NCBI GenBank assembly: GCA_029379385.1
Contig: CM055611.1
Span: 4,712,001 to 4,776,000 of the forward strand
Origin: Quillaja saponaria
Taxonomy: Eukaryota > Streptophyta > Magnoliopsida > Fabales > Quillajaceae
DNA length: 64,000 nucleotides
Direction: 5' to 3'
In this document: in pieces, positions 23,599 to 35,888 of the stretch
How positions within the stretch are numbered: the first letter of the stretch is position 1
How the letters are laid out: each line of letters starts with the position of its first letter
The notes under the pieces: model-generated
Database searches by the model: none
What the model was told of the DNA's origin: nothing
What the model saw: the letters and a program-made list of their open reading frames with translations, nothing else
Program-made: the position numbers and the translations under genes

Positions 23599-26500
23599 AT
23601 GGAAGATTTGGTAAACCCATGGGAGGAGGCAGGGAAAGAGGCAGAGGATGGAGCTTTACGACACCGGCAGCCACACCGCAACGGCAGCAATGCCATTCGT
23701 ATTACCAGCAGTGACAGTCACAGCTCTGAATCTCTCAGTCAAGAAGGTAATGACTACTTGCATTTTCTATTTAACTTTTCAATATAAGGTTCTTCTTCTT
23801 ACTCCTCCCTGTTTCATTCATAGTTGTTTTCTTTTCGTTTCTCTTTTTTTTTTTTTAAATAAAAAATAAAATAAAAATTACTGGAGTTGGAATTTTAGAA
23901 GTTAGATTTTGTCATTCATTTTTCTTTATTCTTAAGTCCTCTAAATTAGTTTTCAACCATAGTTACCATGATTGCATAACATTTTGGGATGTGAAATTAA
24001 AAATTTGAAGTATTTATTTGGATTGCTCTATTGACTTTTGGTGGTGTACTTTTCCTATTAAATTCTACTAATTGACTAGAAGACATAATATTTTGTTCAT
24101 GCTATAATTAAGAAAGATAATGACCTACTAATTATATGAAGAACATACACAAGTATAGAAAGACAATAAGTAATAATTGATATACTCATAACTCTCACAT
24201 TCTTTCACATGTTCAAGTTATATAATCTCATGATTTTGGGTTGTCATTTTTTTACAATCTAGAATGTGAACCACCGCGATACCAATAAAAAAAAAGAAGT
24301 ATGTTCCATGATTTCAGAATGAGTTCCTGTTTCGGGAACGGATGGCCCGGTAACAATGTTTTCAACTCTTCATAAAACTAGCTAAATCCATGGCATCCCA
24401 TCCAACTCCAAAGGCCAAAACAAAGAGATTGAAAAGGAAATTAAAAAGCACTGTTTAAAGCTTTAACTGCTACGTTGGTTGGCTGGTTTCTTGCTTAATT
24501 GTTATGGACCATCACAAAAAGAAAACAGAAGCATTCTTGGGTTCTGTCTTCAGGAGGACAACTTTTTTTTTCTTTTTTTTTTAAAAAAATTTCTTACTTC
24601 TTATTTCTTTTCTTTTTTTTTTTTTTTTTTATCTTAATTAACATATTCTACCTAATGGGAGCAATTGAGCCCTTGCATCACATATGCTAAGAGTTAAGAG
24701 GGCGAATATGTCTGATGTTGAATAATAATATAACCGTAGTAGTAACAACAACTATAATAATAATTAGCATCAGAGTTTAAACTCATCTATTATTATTTTT
24801 ACAAAATAAAAATGTTACAATAATGATTACGACTAGGTTTTACCTAAATTACACAAACCTCTCTTCCCACTTCTCTAAGGGAATAAGTTTGAGTGAATTG
24901 ATCTGTTTTCTTTTCAGAGCCTACATAAAAGTCTATGTTAACAATATTTATCATCACTGATGTCTGACTTCAGGTCATGAATATATGCATGAGAGTTCTG
25001 GATTGAATGATCAAGGGGTTGATGCTGTGATATGTAAGACGCTTATACCAGACAGGCAGTTGGAAATCAAAATAGAAAATCCTGGATTCCAGAATGGCCA
25101 CAAAAAAATAGATATCCATAAGAATGATGAAATTCTTTTGCCTGCTTCTGTTCCTCCAGTTTACAATAATGATATTACAACTGGACGTCCTAGAATTGAA
25201 AACGAGCAGGAAGTGACAGATTTATACTTGGAAAATGTATATCATGAGAAGCCTCCAACGCATGCATTCTACTGTCCTAATTGCAAAGCTTGCATAGAGA
25301 AGGTCATTATTCTTCCTGCAAAACCTAAGCAGACAGAGTCAATCAGATGCACAAAATGCTTGAGCTTCCTTATTCCTCTAGGTACCTTCTTGTTAAAGTC
25401 CCTTGTTGGACTGGATACCTGTTCTAAATTTTAGCAACTGCAAGTTTAACCTGTATTTTCTTTTACAGGAAATTGGTTGTTTCCTAATTGGGTGGTACCA
25501 ATTGATGACGAAATTTCAAGTGTTCCAGGTAAATGTATATTGCTTAACTTGTATTTGTATCAACTTAAATGAACTTATCATCAAGTAATCTAAAAGACAA
25601 CATAGAATCCTCAAGGCGACAGGGTAAGGGTCAGAGAGTTCCGGCCCTTGTTGAGTAGTCGAAGAGCTAAATATATTGTTACCAAAATTTGATGTTCAAA
25701 ATGCTCCTTTCACATAGAGAATGTTAAACCATTTTGATGTTGAGCTAGTTTTGAGGACATATCCATAATCTTCAAGTTTCTACTGAACCAAATGCTGATA
25801 TTACTAAATTGATCAAAAAGGTGCAGGAAGTAACTTTGGGAATAAACCCACTGTTGGAGTACTCAGTTCATCACCTCAGCCTAATCCAGTACAAGGTTCA
25901 ACTACTAATGCAGCATCATCAGCAAGAAATGATGCAGTAATAACAGGTCGTCCAGGTGGTGGAAAAATGTGGGAAGTTCTGAAAAGTATTGTATATGGTG
26001 GTTTACTGGAAGCAATTGCTAGCCTAGGTGTTGTAACCTCTGCAGCAAGTGCCGATGCTACCACGTGTAAGAGTTTCAAATTTCAGTCATTGAATCTATC
26101 TAGTACTATACATATACTATAAGATCTGATGTTTGTTTTATTGTCAATTGCGTAATTGCAGTAAACATTGTAGTTCTGGCATTTGCAAACCTGATCAGTG
26201 GACTGTTTGTCCTTGTTAATAATGTAAGTTGCTTCAGAAATTACTTTTAATTTTAGATCTGGAAAAACTATTTGACATGCCACTTTTTGGTTTCTTTTGG
26301 GTTTTTCCTGGAAAAGTCAATCATTTCAAAATGCTAGCAATATATTGCTAATTTCAGCTATAAAGGAGGACATTTCACGCATCTAGCAGTGCACGTTTAT
26401 GTAATTGCTAATTTATTCTTAGAATTTACATATCTTGCATTTAGAACTTGATGTGTGTAATTTACAGATTTGGGAAATGAAAGCTGATCAACCTAGAAGG

Positions 26501-26941
26501 TCAAACAATGACCAAGATGCAGTAGTGGTGGATCGGTATAAGGAGTTATTGGGGGAGAGAAACAATTTCATTCTTCATGCTTTTGTTTCCATATTATCAT
26601 TCTTGATTTTCGGGTTGGTCCCACCAGTGGTTTATGGCTTCTCATTTTTTGAGAGTGAGAACAAGGACATCTCGCTTGCAGCAGTTGCAGGAGCTTCTCT
26701 TCTGTGCATCACTCTACTGGCCATCGCAAAGGCTTATATCAAGAAAGCAACCTTTAAGACTTATGTCACAACTATATTGTACTATGTTAGTACTGGTGCG
26801 GTAGCCTCGACTGTTTCTTACTTAGCCGGTGTCTTGATCAAGAAGCTCATTGAAAAACTTGGCTGGTTTGAGTCAAGCTCGAATGTCACCCTGCCTCAGA
26901 TTCCTCAGATGAGTATGAACAAGTTCACATGGGCATCTTAA
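23599..26941 (+). CDS. Membrane protein of ER body (MEB)-like, VIT/CCC1 family
   Basis: Six exons with GT-AG introns and consistent phases: 23599-23746, 24974-25381, 25469-25528, 25827-26066, 26162-26223, 26468-26941 (1,392 nt, 463 residues). Residues 1-145 are polar and probably disordered. CPNC (150-153) and CTKC (175-178) form a probable zinc ribbon that ends in an NWLFPNWVVP segment. The C-terminal half carries five hydrophobic segments, at about 256-279, 286-306, 342-367, 375-397 and 405-430; the first includes GGLLEAIASLG. This is the layout of plant MEB proteins, which belong to the vacuolar iron transporter/CCC1 family. Arabidopsis MEB1 and MEB2 sit in ER-body membranes and relieve iron and manganese toxicity in yeast. 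ER bodies are mainly known from Brassicales, so location and role here are open. No disablement is seen. Exon 4 appears to be a fusion of three ancestral exons (compare 39920-41660). Confidence 0.9.
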
Positions 26942-27553
26942 TGATAGTTTGTTGGAAAAAAAGATGGTTATAAATCTGCTGCGGCTATTCCAACTCTGAG
27001 TTCCAATTATGAAGCACTATACTGTTGTTTGTTCATGGAATCTACAAGTGTGTTTTACGGAATAGTTTATCTTTCGATATTCACTGTACTGTTTTCTTCA
27101 ACATATGATATGGTGAAGTAGCTGTATCTTTGTAATAACTTTTCTCATGGTCCTATACAGCACTTAGGCACGTACACTTTCTTCTAGAACAGGATGTGCA
27201 GCACAATTACAATTTCTTCTTGCAAACAAAAATGAAGCAGTAATTAAAATGACCCTTAAATCTAACTATATCAGAATAGCAATAACCACTTTGTTACAAA
27301 ATCATAACCTGCTTTGCATCACTTTCCAACACCACGTGATTGGAGCTCCGAATTATATTATTCTGAATTGCATGTTGAAGAGCCAAGTCCTCAAGAACTC
27401 GAACACAAGTTTTGTAGCAAAACTGTGGAAATCAAAGAAACATAAAAATAGAAAATCTCACTGCCATTAAGTGATAATTGCCTGCTGCAGGGTTGGATGG
27501 CAATTCGCCCCATTGGGGCTATCAGTTACACAAGAGAGGTAATTCTTTGCAAA
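26942..27553. other. 3' flank of the MEB-like gene
   Basis: It contains the probable 3' UTR. Parts of 27000-27290 match 41880-42270 downstream of the second MEB copy, for example the TTCTTCTTGCAAACAAAA word at about 27216 and 42210. So the duplication extended beyond the coding region. No further gene is seen. Confidence 0.65.
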
Positions 27554-27830
27554 CACGTATTATGAACAAGTGATGAAGTTGGCAGAACTGGACGAGGCCA
27601 AAATGAAGGAAGTGAAAGAGCTGGAGGAAAAGGTGTTATCTTCACAAGCACGTGTTGTTTATTCGAAGCAGATGCTTGAAGAAGCAGAGAAGGAATTAAC
27701 AGAGATGAATTTGGAGCTTGCCGAGGCAAAAAAAGACTTGACGAATCCCGACTCCGTTATTTGTTTTGATAAGATATGTCTGCTCTTTATTCTTGTTCAT
27801 TTTTGTCTTTCTATAGATTACTTTAGCTAA
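27554..27830 (+). pseudogene. Truncated copy of the NLR terminal-exon coiled coil
   Basis: From the YEQVMKL-like start the frame matches 61504-61713 almost residue for residue: AKMKEVKELEEKVLS, then EEAEKELTEMNLELAEAKKD and NPDSVI. It is a charged, heptad-like coiled coil. Homology to the NLR starts abruptly at about 27554, so the upstream LRR and linker are missing. A one-base loss in the final TTTGGTTTTGA shifts the frame past the original stop, adding a hydrophobic tail up to 27830. There is no sign of its own promoter. The downstream non-coding DNA to 28100 also matches 61717-62290, with about 240 bp missing here. Confidence 0.8.
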
Positions 27831-28168
27831 TCACCTTGAAGGAATTTCAGCACCCTGTCTTTCTGTGTCTAGCAGATGTAACTTACATTGTGGTATTCAG
27901 TAGATGATATAATTTTCCACTAAACTGAGAGAACAACATGTATACTCTTTCTATTGGTGCCGCTGCCAATAACAGCAGCAGTAAAATGAATGCAGAACGC
28001 ATGGGGAAATTGGGTGGGCAAAGGCACCAAAGTTGAGGAACTTGTAGATGGTGTTAGAGTAAAAAAAAAAAATGTTGAAGTTCATACTACTATTTAAATA
28101 TTGTGCAAAAATCCTTCTTCCTTTCTCTGCACTATTCATTGAAAAATAATTTTTATTTTTATTGTGCT

Positions 28169-29182
28169 ATGGCCGAGAATCTGTTCCAATATTCTCCATC
28201 ACAAGATGAACCTGCAAATAAAGCAATGGAGATGAAACACTTCAGCCATAAACATCCACTGAACCATTGTGAAAAGATAGAAGATGATGACATTCACTGC
28301 TTTGCTTGCAATGAAATCTGCTTGGGCTCAGCCTGCTATGTTTGTAACCAATGTAAGTTCTTTGCCCTCTATAGACAGTGTGCCAAATTACAACGAGGAT
28401 TGTTCATCATCCTTTTCAACCATCAATGACCTTTCAAATTGGATGTCGACTGTGCTCAATTCACCACAGAATACATATCACCGGAAAAGCAAATTCAACA
28501 CTTCTGCCACCAACATCCCTTGATCGAATGGCAAAGGGCTAAAAGAAATTTTCCACTGAGCATGTGAGGAAGGTTGCTCACCGGTAGTACCATATACAGT
28601 TGCATTCATTGTGAGGTCTTTCTACACAAATCTTGTGATTTGCCACAAGGGTTTAAGTACCAATTTCATCCTGACCATACTCTCACTGAGTTATCAGAAA
28701 ACTGGCGTCCTTCAGTGCCAGGCTTGTGCAAATCTATACCGCGGACTCTATTTCAACTGAATAAATGTGATTTCAATGTGGATATCACTTGTGCTCTTAC
28801 TCCTACTGTTCAGAATTAGAGAACGATTTCATTCAACATATGGGACACAAACATCACATTGACACGTTTGGAGAAGGTTGACCCCCACAATGCTAAGTGC
28901 TTTGCATGTCAGAGTCGCTGCATCGATGATGCCTACAATTGCAGCTTATGCTGTTACTTCCTTCACCCATCATGTGCTTTATTACCAGGTAGAATCTTCA
29001 ACCACCAATTTCACGATAAGCATCCCTTGTTTCTGCTCACCAAGAAAGCTCCTCTCCCCTACGCATTAACCTGCAGTTGTTGTTTAGAAGGCTGTACTGG
29101 TGGTTTCATATACCATTGTTTTCCATTCAAGTTTAACCTAGATATCAGATGTGCTTCTCGAAAATTTACCAGAAAATTTTGA
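28169..29182 (+). pseudogene. DC1 (Cys/His-rich C1) domain protein, broken copy 1
   Basis: The ATG at 28169 opens a DC1 domain: HFSHKHPLNHC, CFACNEICLGSACYVC and NQCKFFALYRQC. The frame stops at 28427-28429. Later domains continue in other frames: a zinc-binding stretch with IYSCIHCEVFLHKSC (28574-28819), and FACQSRCIDDAYNCSLCCYF plus a further CSCCLEGC motif (28859-29182). At least three shifts separate the parts. Plant DC1 proteins bind zinc through paired Cys/His sets and many affect stress or defence signalling. This copy cannot make a full protein. It is a direct duplicate of 62975-64000 and keeps the first DC1 domain, which that copy has lost. Confidence 0.82.
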
Positions 29183-30698
29183 GGGCATCCTCACTCTCTT
29201 ACTTTCGCAGAGAAGATAAAAGCTAAATGATTAGGTGATGCCTGTAAAAAAACCTTGTTCCTTGTAATCTTCATTTGTCTTGTGCTTCCTCAACTCCAGA
29301 AGTGACGTCCTTGACCTCTAAGATTCCGACAAAGTAGAGTGCAAGTGATAGGAGGCGGCCATCAAGACCTCCTACTCATTAATTAAAGTAAGGTTGGCCG
29401 AGGCAAAATGAGAGATCGAGCAAATAATCAGTTACTGGCTGTGGTAAGAGACATAATAATTTGATCAAGCAGTTAAGATGTTATTGTGGGTTGTTGGTGG
29501 TCCTCTAATATTGGCCTTTAGTTACGAATTCATGTTGTATTTAAAGGAGATGTTCAGATCAATAAAAATTGGTTATGTTCTGCAACTTTCCCTTTTTGTC
29601 TTCTATAGTGTTTGTGACACTTTTTCCTCCCTCGAGAATTTTTTTATTTTTTATGACTGGTAGTTGAATCATAGAGCAGGCTACCATTTAGTTGCCTTGC
29701 CACCAAAGGCCACCATCTATTGTACAAGAACACTAAATGCGAGAACTGATTAGATTATCAGTTTGCTCATCAAAATATGGTTTCATTTGCAAATAAGAAT
29801 GTGTCCTGCATCAGAACGCTTACAATCTAAAATGTTTTAGTTCCTGCTACTTCAAGCAAAGGCAAGTAAGTTGAAATAAAAGTTCACACTAATATGGTTA
29901 TGGTTGGTTTCTTGACCTCTTGACTTGTTTTCCCACTAATATGCACGAGTATCTTAATCTCTTGACTCTTACACGCATAAGTGTATAATGAGGGACCGAA
30001 TGAATTCAAGGCTAAAATACTGACACCTCCTGTAATTTAACAGCAAAACACTTTTACCCTAAGTACTTTTGATTTGGGTAACAAACACAATGAACCATTA
30101 GAGTTAGACAAATAAATAAAAAGAGTATTTCTGGATATCATTATCAAGTTAGTTGATCATCAACCTATAAAATATTGGAATAACTTGGCAATGAAATAAT
30201 TGCCAGTGCTATTGAAACTAGTATGCAAGGGCCTATTTTTCTCAATCTGATAATACACGGAGTTTATTATTAAAATCAGAAGCACAAGACATCTGTGTTT
30301 CAATGATAAGATACAGGGTTGAAAAACAAAATATATTTCAACTCCAAATGGGCCTACTTCACCCACATTTCTCACCAGTTCCCATACAAAACCCAGAACT
30401 CAACAAATTGACATCACTCAAAACACCAAACTTTCCACAGAAAATTTAAATAGTTCAATCAGAATGCAAAAATGGAACCTGTGAGGGACGAGACTTGCAG
30501 CCACGGCATTTCGTAGCCGGATCTCGGAACTCTCAGCAGCGAGCATTTCGCATTTTCTCCAACACCACGGTACAAAAGAAAAAGAAATACCTAATCAACT
30601 ACAAGGGATATAAATAATGTGTCACATTAAAAAGAACAAAAGAGAAACACACAGCGATGAACCAAGTAAACAGTACATGTAAAAAAACAAATTCCCCG
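29183..30698. other. Intergenic DNA with duplicated blocks
   Basis: No gene is seen. Bases 29515-29885 match 36570-36850 (shared word GTTCTGCAACTTTCC), and 29904-30030 match 3522-3684. A locally GC-richer patch near 30480-30590 has no long frame. The 61-codon frame at 29478-29663 is hydrophobic and unsupported. Confidence 0.6.
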
Positions 30699-30753
30699 TC
30701 CATAAGCCTAACCCAAACTCTAATACAATCCATAACCCTAACCCTAATCTCAC
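30699..30753. repeat. Interstitial CCCTAA-type repeat, left piece
   Basis: Degenerate CCTAACCC and ACCCTAACCCTAAT words lead up to the chromovirus. The last five bases, ctcac (30749-30753), are the left half of its target duplication. With the insert removed this joins 36218-36561. Confidence 0.8.
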
Positions 30754-31093
30754 TGATAGCTCACAAACCAGAAAGTGAGTTGCAACTATGGCTGGCAATA
30801 AGAAAGTATAGTGAAGACAGAGAGAAAAGAGAGAGAAGAGAGAGAGAGAGAAACAAGCTCAGAACTTTTCTTGTATTTCCCATACCCATTACAATATTCA
30901 TAACGTAATTTTAACAACCCTTTCTTGTTACAACCCTCTAACAGATAGTTCAACAGACTAACAAACTAACTATGTAGCTAACAGACTTAGTTACAGGCCT
31001 AACAACTCCACGTCAGAGCTTAATCACAACTTCTGACTATTAAGGCTTAGCCCATGCTCCTTTAGGCCCTATTCCTGAATTCTATTCATAACA
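30754..31093 (-). repeat. 3' LTR of chromovirus
   Basis: 340 bp, partner of 35889-36217. It contains a GA-rich run at about 30817-30850 that is longer here than in the other LTR. Confidence 0.92.
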
Positions 31094-31104
31094 TTCCCTC
31101 TTTC
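31094..31104 (-). other. Polypurine tract of chromovirus
   Basis: On the minus strand GAAAGAGGGAA directly precedes the TGTTATG start of the 3' LTR. Confidence 0.85.
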
Positions 31105-32664
31105 ATCAAAGGATCCTTGACCCCAAGGATCAAATGAAGGAAACCTCAGTTTCAACTCTCTGATATCCTCCCATGTAGAGTCTTCCACTCCCGTATTAGA
31201 CCATTGCACCAATACTTGAACAGAGGCCTTGCCATGTCTTTTACTCTATTTTCTGTCCAATATCCTTACTGGTTCCAACAAAACTCTGCCTTCTTCATCC
31301 ATGTTAGGCAGTTGATTATATACCACATGATTCCCATGTTTCCTTTTCAATAAGGACACGTGAAAGACATTATGGATTTTGGTGCTGGCAGGTAACTGCA
31401 ACACATTGGCCACATTACCAATCCTGTTTATGATTTGAAAAGGACAATAGTACCTTGCAGCCAATTTGTGAAAATTAGAATGACTCATAGTTTGCTGTCT
31501 GTAAGGTTGGATCTTTAGATAAACCCACTCTCCCACCAAAAACTCCCTTTCACTTCTGTGTTTTTCAGCTTGCACCCTCATTCTATTTTGAGCTTTGCAT
31601 AAATTGTCCTTGAGCAATTGAATCATAGCTTCTCTGTTGATCATGGATCTGTCAAGAGCATCATGATTGGAATCCCTTTTAACATAGGGAATGTGACAAG
31701 GTGGTTCTTGTCCAAAAAGAGCTTGATATGGGGTCATTTGAATTGATGTATGAAAACTGGTGTTGTACTATAGTTGAGCCAAAGGCAACCACTGCATCCA
31801 TTTTCTTGGATAATCTCTAGCAAAACATCTAAGATAAGCCTCTAATGATCTGTTAACTATCTCAATTTGACCATTTGTTTGGGGATGGTATGCTAAGGAG
31901 TGCAGCTACTTGACCTTCTGCAGCTTAAACAATTCTTTCCAAAAATGAGATAGAAACACTGCATCTCTATCAGATACAATGCTTTCTGGCATGCCATGTA
32001 TCCTATAGACATTGTCTATAAAAGCTTGAGCCACACTAGCTGTTGTATAAGGATGTTGTAACCCAATGAAGTGTGCAAATTTACTCAATATGTCTACTAC
32101 CATTAACATAACTGTGTTGCCAACTGACTTAGGTAAGCCATCAATAAAATCCATAAAGATGGAAGACCATACTCTATTTGGAATTGGCAGTGGTTGGAGA
32201 AGACCCGGATGAGCAGTTGTTTCAGTTTTAAATCTTTGGCAAGTGTGACATTCCCTTATGAAATTTCTGACATCTTTTTGTAATCCTTTCCAATAGAACA
32301 CTCCTCCTATTCTTTTCATAGTATCATACATCCCTGAATGTCCACCTGCTGTATTGTAGTGGAATAATTCCATCAATTCTCTTTTAAGTACTAGATCATT
32401 TGGCACCACCAGTTTCCTTTTTCTCTTCAACTGACCATACTGGTAGTCATAATGAGGATGAGAGTTCACATCCTGTTGCACTTCTTGAATAATTCTCAGA
32501 ATCTTGTCATCTTGGTCATAACCAGTGACTATCTTGGTAATCAAATCAGAAGTTAGTATGGATACAGCTAAGGAATGAGATTCTAGATCAGAATCTTGTG
32601 GAAAAGACCTTGATAATGCATCAGCAGCAGTATTATCCTTGCCTTTTTTTGTACACAATGACAT
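31094..32664 (-). pseudogene. Chromovirus integrase and chromodomain remnant
   Basis: Frame 31906-32664 holds an H2C2-type zinc end (CHTCQRF near residue 140) and the catalytic core start MDFIDGLP, VVDILSKFAHF, then SDRDAVFLSHFW. A stop after LQKVK interrupts it. The core resumes with HPQTNGQIEIVNR-like residues toward 31740, and frame 31246-31737 covers the end (MTPYQALFGQEPP, then a WVYLKIQPYRQ linker and FHVSLLKR). After a stop the chromodomain follows at about 31110-31245: VQVLVQWSNT then STWEDI. In intact relatives the chromodomain helps direct integration to particular chromatin. Confidence 0.9.
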
Positions 32665-32695
32665 AATCTAAGCATAACAACTTGGAAAGCCATTT

Positions 32696-34042
32696 TTACA
32701 ACACCAAATTACACTCCTTTTGCTCCAAGGCATACTTCAAAGCTTGGTGATCTGTTTTAATGATAAAATATCTTCCCAACAAGTACTGCTTCCACTTAAT
32801 GACAGCATATACAATAGCTATCAATTCCTTTTCATAAGTAGACAGCCCTAGATGCTTAGGACCAAGTGCTTTGCTCAAGAAAGCCAGTGGGTGCCCATGT
32901 TGTAATAGCACAGCTCCAATGCCAGCATCAATGGCATCTGTTTCAATAGTGAATTCACTAGAGTAATCTGGTAAGGCCAGTACAGGAGCTCTAGTCATCA
33001 TTTGTTTTAGTGTTTGGAAAGCTATCTCTGCTGGTTCATCCCAAGTAAAGCTATTTTTCCTCAACAACATAGTTAAGGGCTTACTCACTTTGCCATAGTC
33101 CTTAATGAATCTCCTGTAGTAGCCCGTGAGGCCTAGGAAGCCTCTCAATGCTTTTACAGTACTAAGTCTAGGCCATTGAGTCATGGCTTCAATTTTATTG
33201 GGATCCGCAATTACACCTTCTGAGTTGATGATGTGACCCAAGTACTCAATTTGCTGACTCCCAAATGTACATTTGCTCATCTTAGCAAATAGTGTATGAG
33301 CTCTTAAAAGCTTTAGGACTTCTCTTAAATGGATTAAATGCTCCTCCCAAGATCTACTATACACTAAAATATCATCAAAAAATACTAGAACAAACTTCCT
33401 CAACAGTTGCTTGAAGACAGTATTCATTAAACCTTGGAAAGTGGCTGGAGCATTTGTCAAGCCAAATGGCATGACCACAAACTTATATAACCCCTCATGA
33501 GTCCTAAATGCAGTCTTATATATATCTTCAACTCTCATATGAATTTGGTGATAACCACTTCTAAGATCCAACTTAGAAAAATACTTAACTCCATGAAGCT
33601 CATCCAGCAATTCCTCAATGATAGGAATGGGGAATTTATTTTTCACTATCAATTGATTGAGCCTTCTATAGTCAACACAAAATCTCCAGCTGTGATACTT
33701 CTTCTTCATCAACACAATGGGTGATGCGAAGGAACTGGTGCTAGGTCTAATGATTTTGTTCTCCAACGTCTCTTTCACCATGCTTTCAATCACATTTTTT
33801 TTTTGCAGTGGGCCATATCTATATGGCTTGAGGTTCACTGGTTGACTACCCTCCTTAAGTTCAATTTTGTGGTCAAAAGATCTTTTTGGAGGTAAGGCCT
33901 TTGGTTCTTCAAATACATCTTCAAACTCTCTTAATAAGGACCTCAGATTTGTAGACACTGCTTCAGTTTGTTTGATCTCTAAAGACCATAGCAGTGTTTC
34001 TCCTACTATATTATGCTGCAAACTGCATATCTGAACCAACAT
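32696..34042 (-). pseudogene. Chromovirus reverse transcriptase and RNase H frame
   Basis: A 448-codon open frame. Near residues 85-120 are the NKIIRPSTSSFASPIVLMKK and VDYRRLNQ motifs. FPIPIIEELLDEL, then LDLRSGYHQI, then MPFGLTNAPATFQ follow. The catalytic box reads FFDDILVYS, a Tyr-to-Phe change from YxDD, but with both Asp present. RNase H starts with IETDAIDAGIGAVL, giving Asp where expected, then YEKELIAIV and KTDHQALKY. The frame ends in KECNLVL, before the usual domain end. Confidence 0.93.
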
Positions 34043-34127
34043 ATAGCATTGGTTAATAGGTAAGTGCCTTGTGTTTTTCTTCTTTGTCTATGAATACTGC
34101 CTGCTCCAGTCCTTGTAAGCAGACTGT

Positions 34128-35575
34128 CTATTTACTCCATTTAAACTGCATTGTCAGCTGCTGAAAATTCCAACTGATATCCCCAAGAGTTGCCAACCAT
34201 TGTACACCAAGGACCAATCCAAAATTGCCTAATGGCATGACTAGAAAGTCAGCTTGGAAAATGGATTGTTGCAGACTCCATTTGAGGCCTTTGCCTACTG
34301 CAAAAACTCCTACCTTGCTTCCATCTGCCACTACTACTTGCACTGGTTTAGCAACACTTCAAGCCCAACCTCTTAACGACATCCACATTAATGAAATTAT
34401 GTGTGCTTCCATTATCAATGAGCACTAACATGAATTGTTTTTTGATTGTGCCCCTTACTTTCATAGTTTGATACCTCTTGCCATGTTGGTTTTGCTAGTT
34501 AGCACCAGTTACTGCCACTAATGAAATAGCAGCATCACCCTCCTCCTTTTCTTAAGAAAAGTCAGTCAAATCCAAGACTTCCTCCATCTCATCTGCCCTC
34601 TCATCTTCTTCACAAGTAATTGACATGTTAACCTTGACATTTCTGCAATTATGACCAGGTTTGAACCTGTCATTGCAGTAAAAACAAAGACCCTTCTTTC
34701 TCTTTTCCTCCATCTCAGCTTTGGTCATAGACAAAGTTTCTTCGAGGATACTGCTGAGGGTTTGCTGCATAGGGGGTCCTTTATTGCTAAGATTAGTGTT
34801 CATATCTCTTGGTGCATTCAAGTTGGGGTGTCTAAAAGTTTGGTTAAATAGAGCAACTGTGGAAGGCAGGAATTTTCTTGGAGGTGGTGGGACTGTATTT
34901 GGATGAGGAGAGTTTTTAGTGTTATGGAAAGAATTATACTAGTTTTGGTAAGGTTTAGGAGTATTGAACTGAGATTTCTTGTATAAGGTAGAGTTCAAGA
35001 AATTCACTTGGTTTTTGGCTAAATTTATAGCCTGTGCCAAGGAGTGAATCTCAACCAAACTGATTCCATGCACAATTTCCTCTTTCAGCCCCCCCAAATA
35101 ATGATCTAACAATACTGCTCTAGGCATAGAACACCTGTTTCTCAAGCATTCAAATCTTTCATTGTATTCTTCCACACTACCTTCTTGTTTCAAGTTTTTT
35201 GATGCAATCACAAGTCTTGAGAGTATGTTACCTTGAAATCTTGCTTGCAAGGCCAGAACAAACTTTTCCCACTGTGGTCTTATCATGTTGTGTTCCTCCA
35301 AGGATCCTTGATACCATTCTAACACTTTTTCCCCAAAGTGCATTGCTGCAATTCTCACCTTCATATACTCAGGCGTTTGATCCACCTCAAAGAATTCTTT
35401 GCACTTGAAAAGCCACCCCCCTTAGGTTATTTCCTTCAAACCTTGGAAATTCCACTTGAGCTACTCGTTTCAATAAGTGGTAATCCCTCAGTCCTACTCC
35501 TTGTTCTTCATTGATCTGAGGATCAATTGGTTGTCTGAACTCCCTCTGCTGAGCTGCTGGAGGATTAGGAAGCAC
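34128..35575 (-). pseudogene. Chromovirus gag, zinc knuckle and protease remnant
   Basis: Gag is split between frames 35387-35575 and 34939-35385 by a shift; the second holds the plant retrotransposon gag core (MHFGEKVLEWYQ, then GSVEEYNERFE, then GLKEEIVHGI). Frame 34552-34821 carries a CX2CX4HX4C knuckle, CFYCNDRFKPGHNC. The protease region follows at 34128-34420: an IDNGSTHNFI-like active site lies near 34410, with Asn replacing Ser of DSG, and GNFGLVLGVQWL is in frame 34128-34343. Stops separate all parts. Confidence 0.85.
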
Positions 35576-35875
35576 TGGCTCTTGATTCCTCTCACCATTT
35601 GATCCTGAGTGTAACTCTGAAACTGAAACTTAAAGTGATGCCAAAGCCACCATAATAGCTTGTAGCTTGGCATCTGAATTAGCTTGTTGTTCCATGATAG
35701 ATAGCAGTTTCATATCCATGTTTGCCTGAGCTTCCATGGATAATGCCTTCAATTCTTAGATCGACACATCAATGCCTTGAAACCGGTCATCCATGGCTTC
35801 CATTCGAGATTCCACGGCTCCCAACCTTTGATCGATAACCGCAGCATTCACATTCACCATTTTGCCAGAATCAGT

Positions 35876-35887
35876 GCTCTGATACCA
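35876..35887 (-). other. Primer-binding site of chromovirus
   Basis: On the minus strand TGGTATCAGAGC, one base inside the 5' LTR, is an exact match to the common initiator tRNA-Met site. Confidence 0.93.
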
Positions 35888-35888
35888 C

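Noticed and set aside
25876..26079. 67-codon minus-strand frame
   Set aside because: It is antisense to exon 4 of the MEB-like gene.
33497..35408. Plus-strand frames across the chromovirus
   Set aside because: They are shadows of the minus-strand gag-pol frames.
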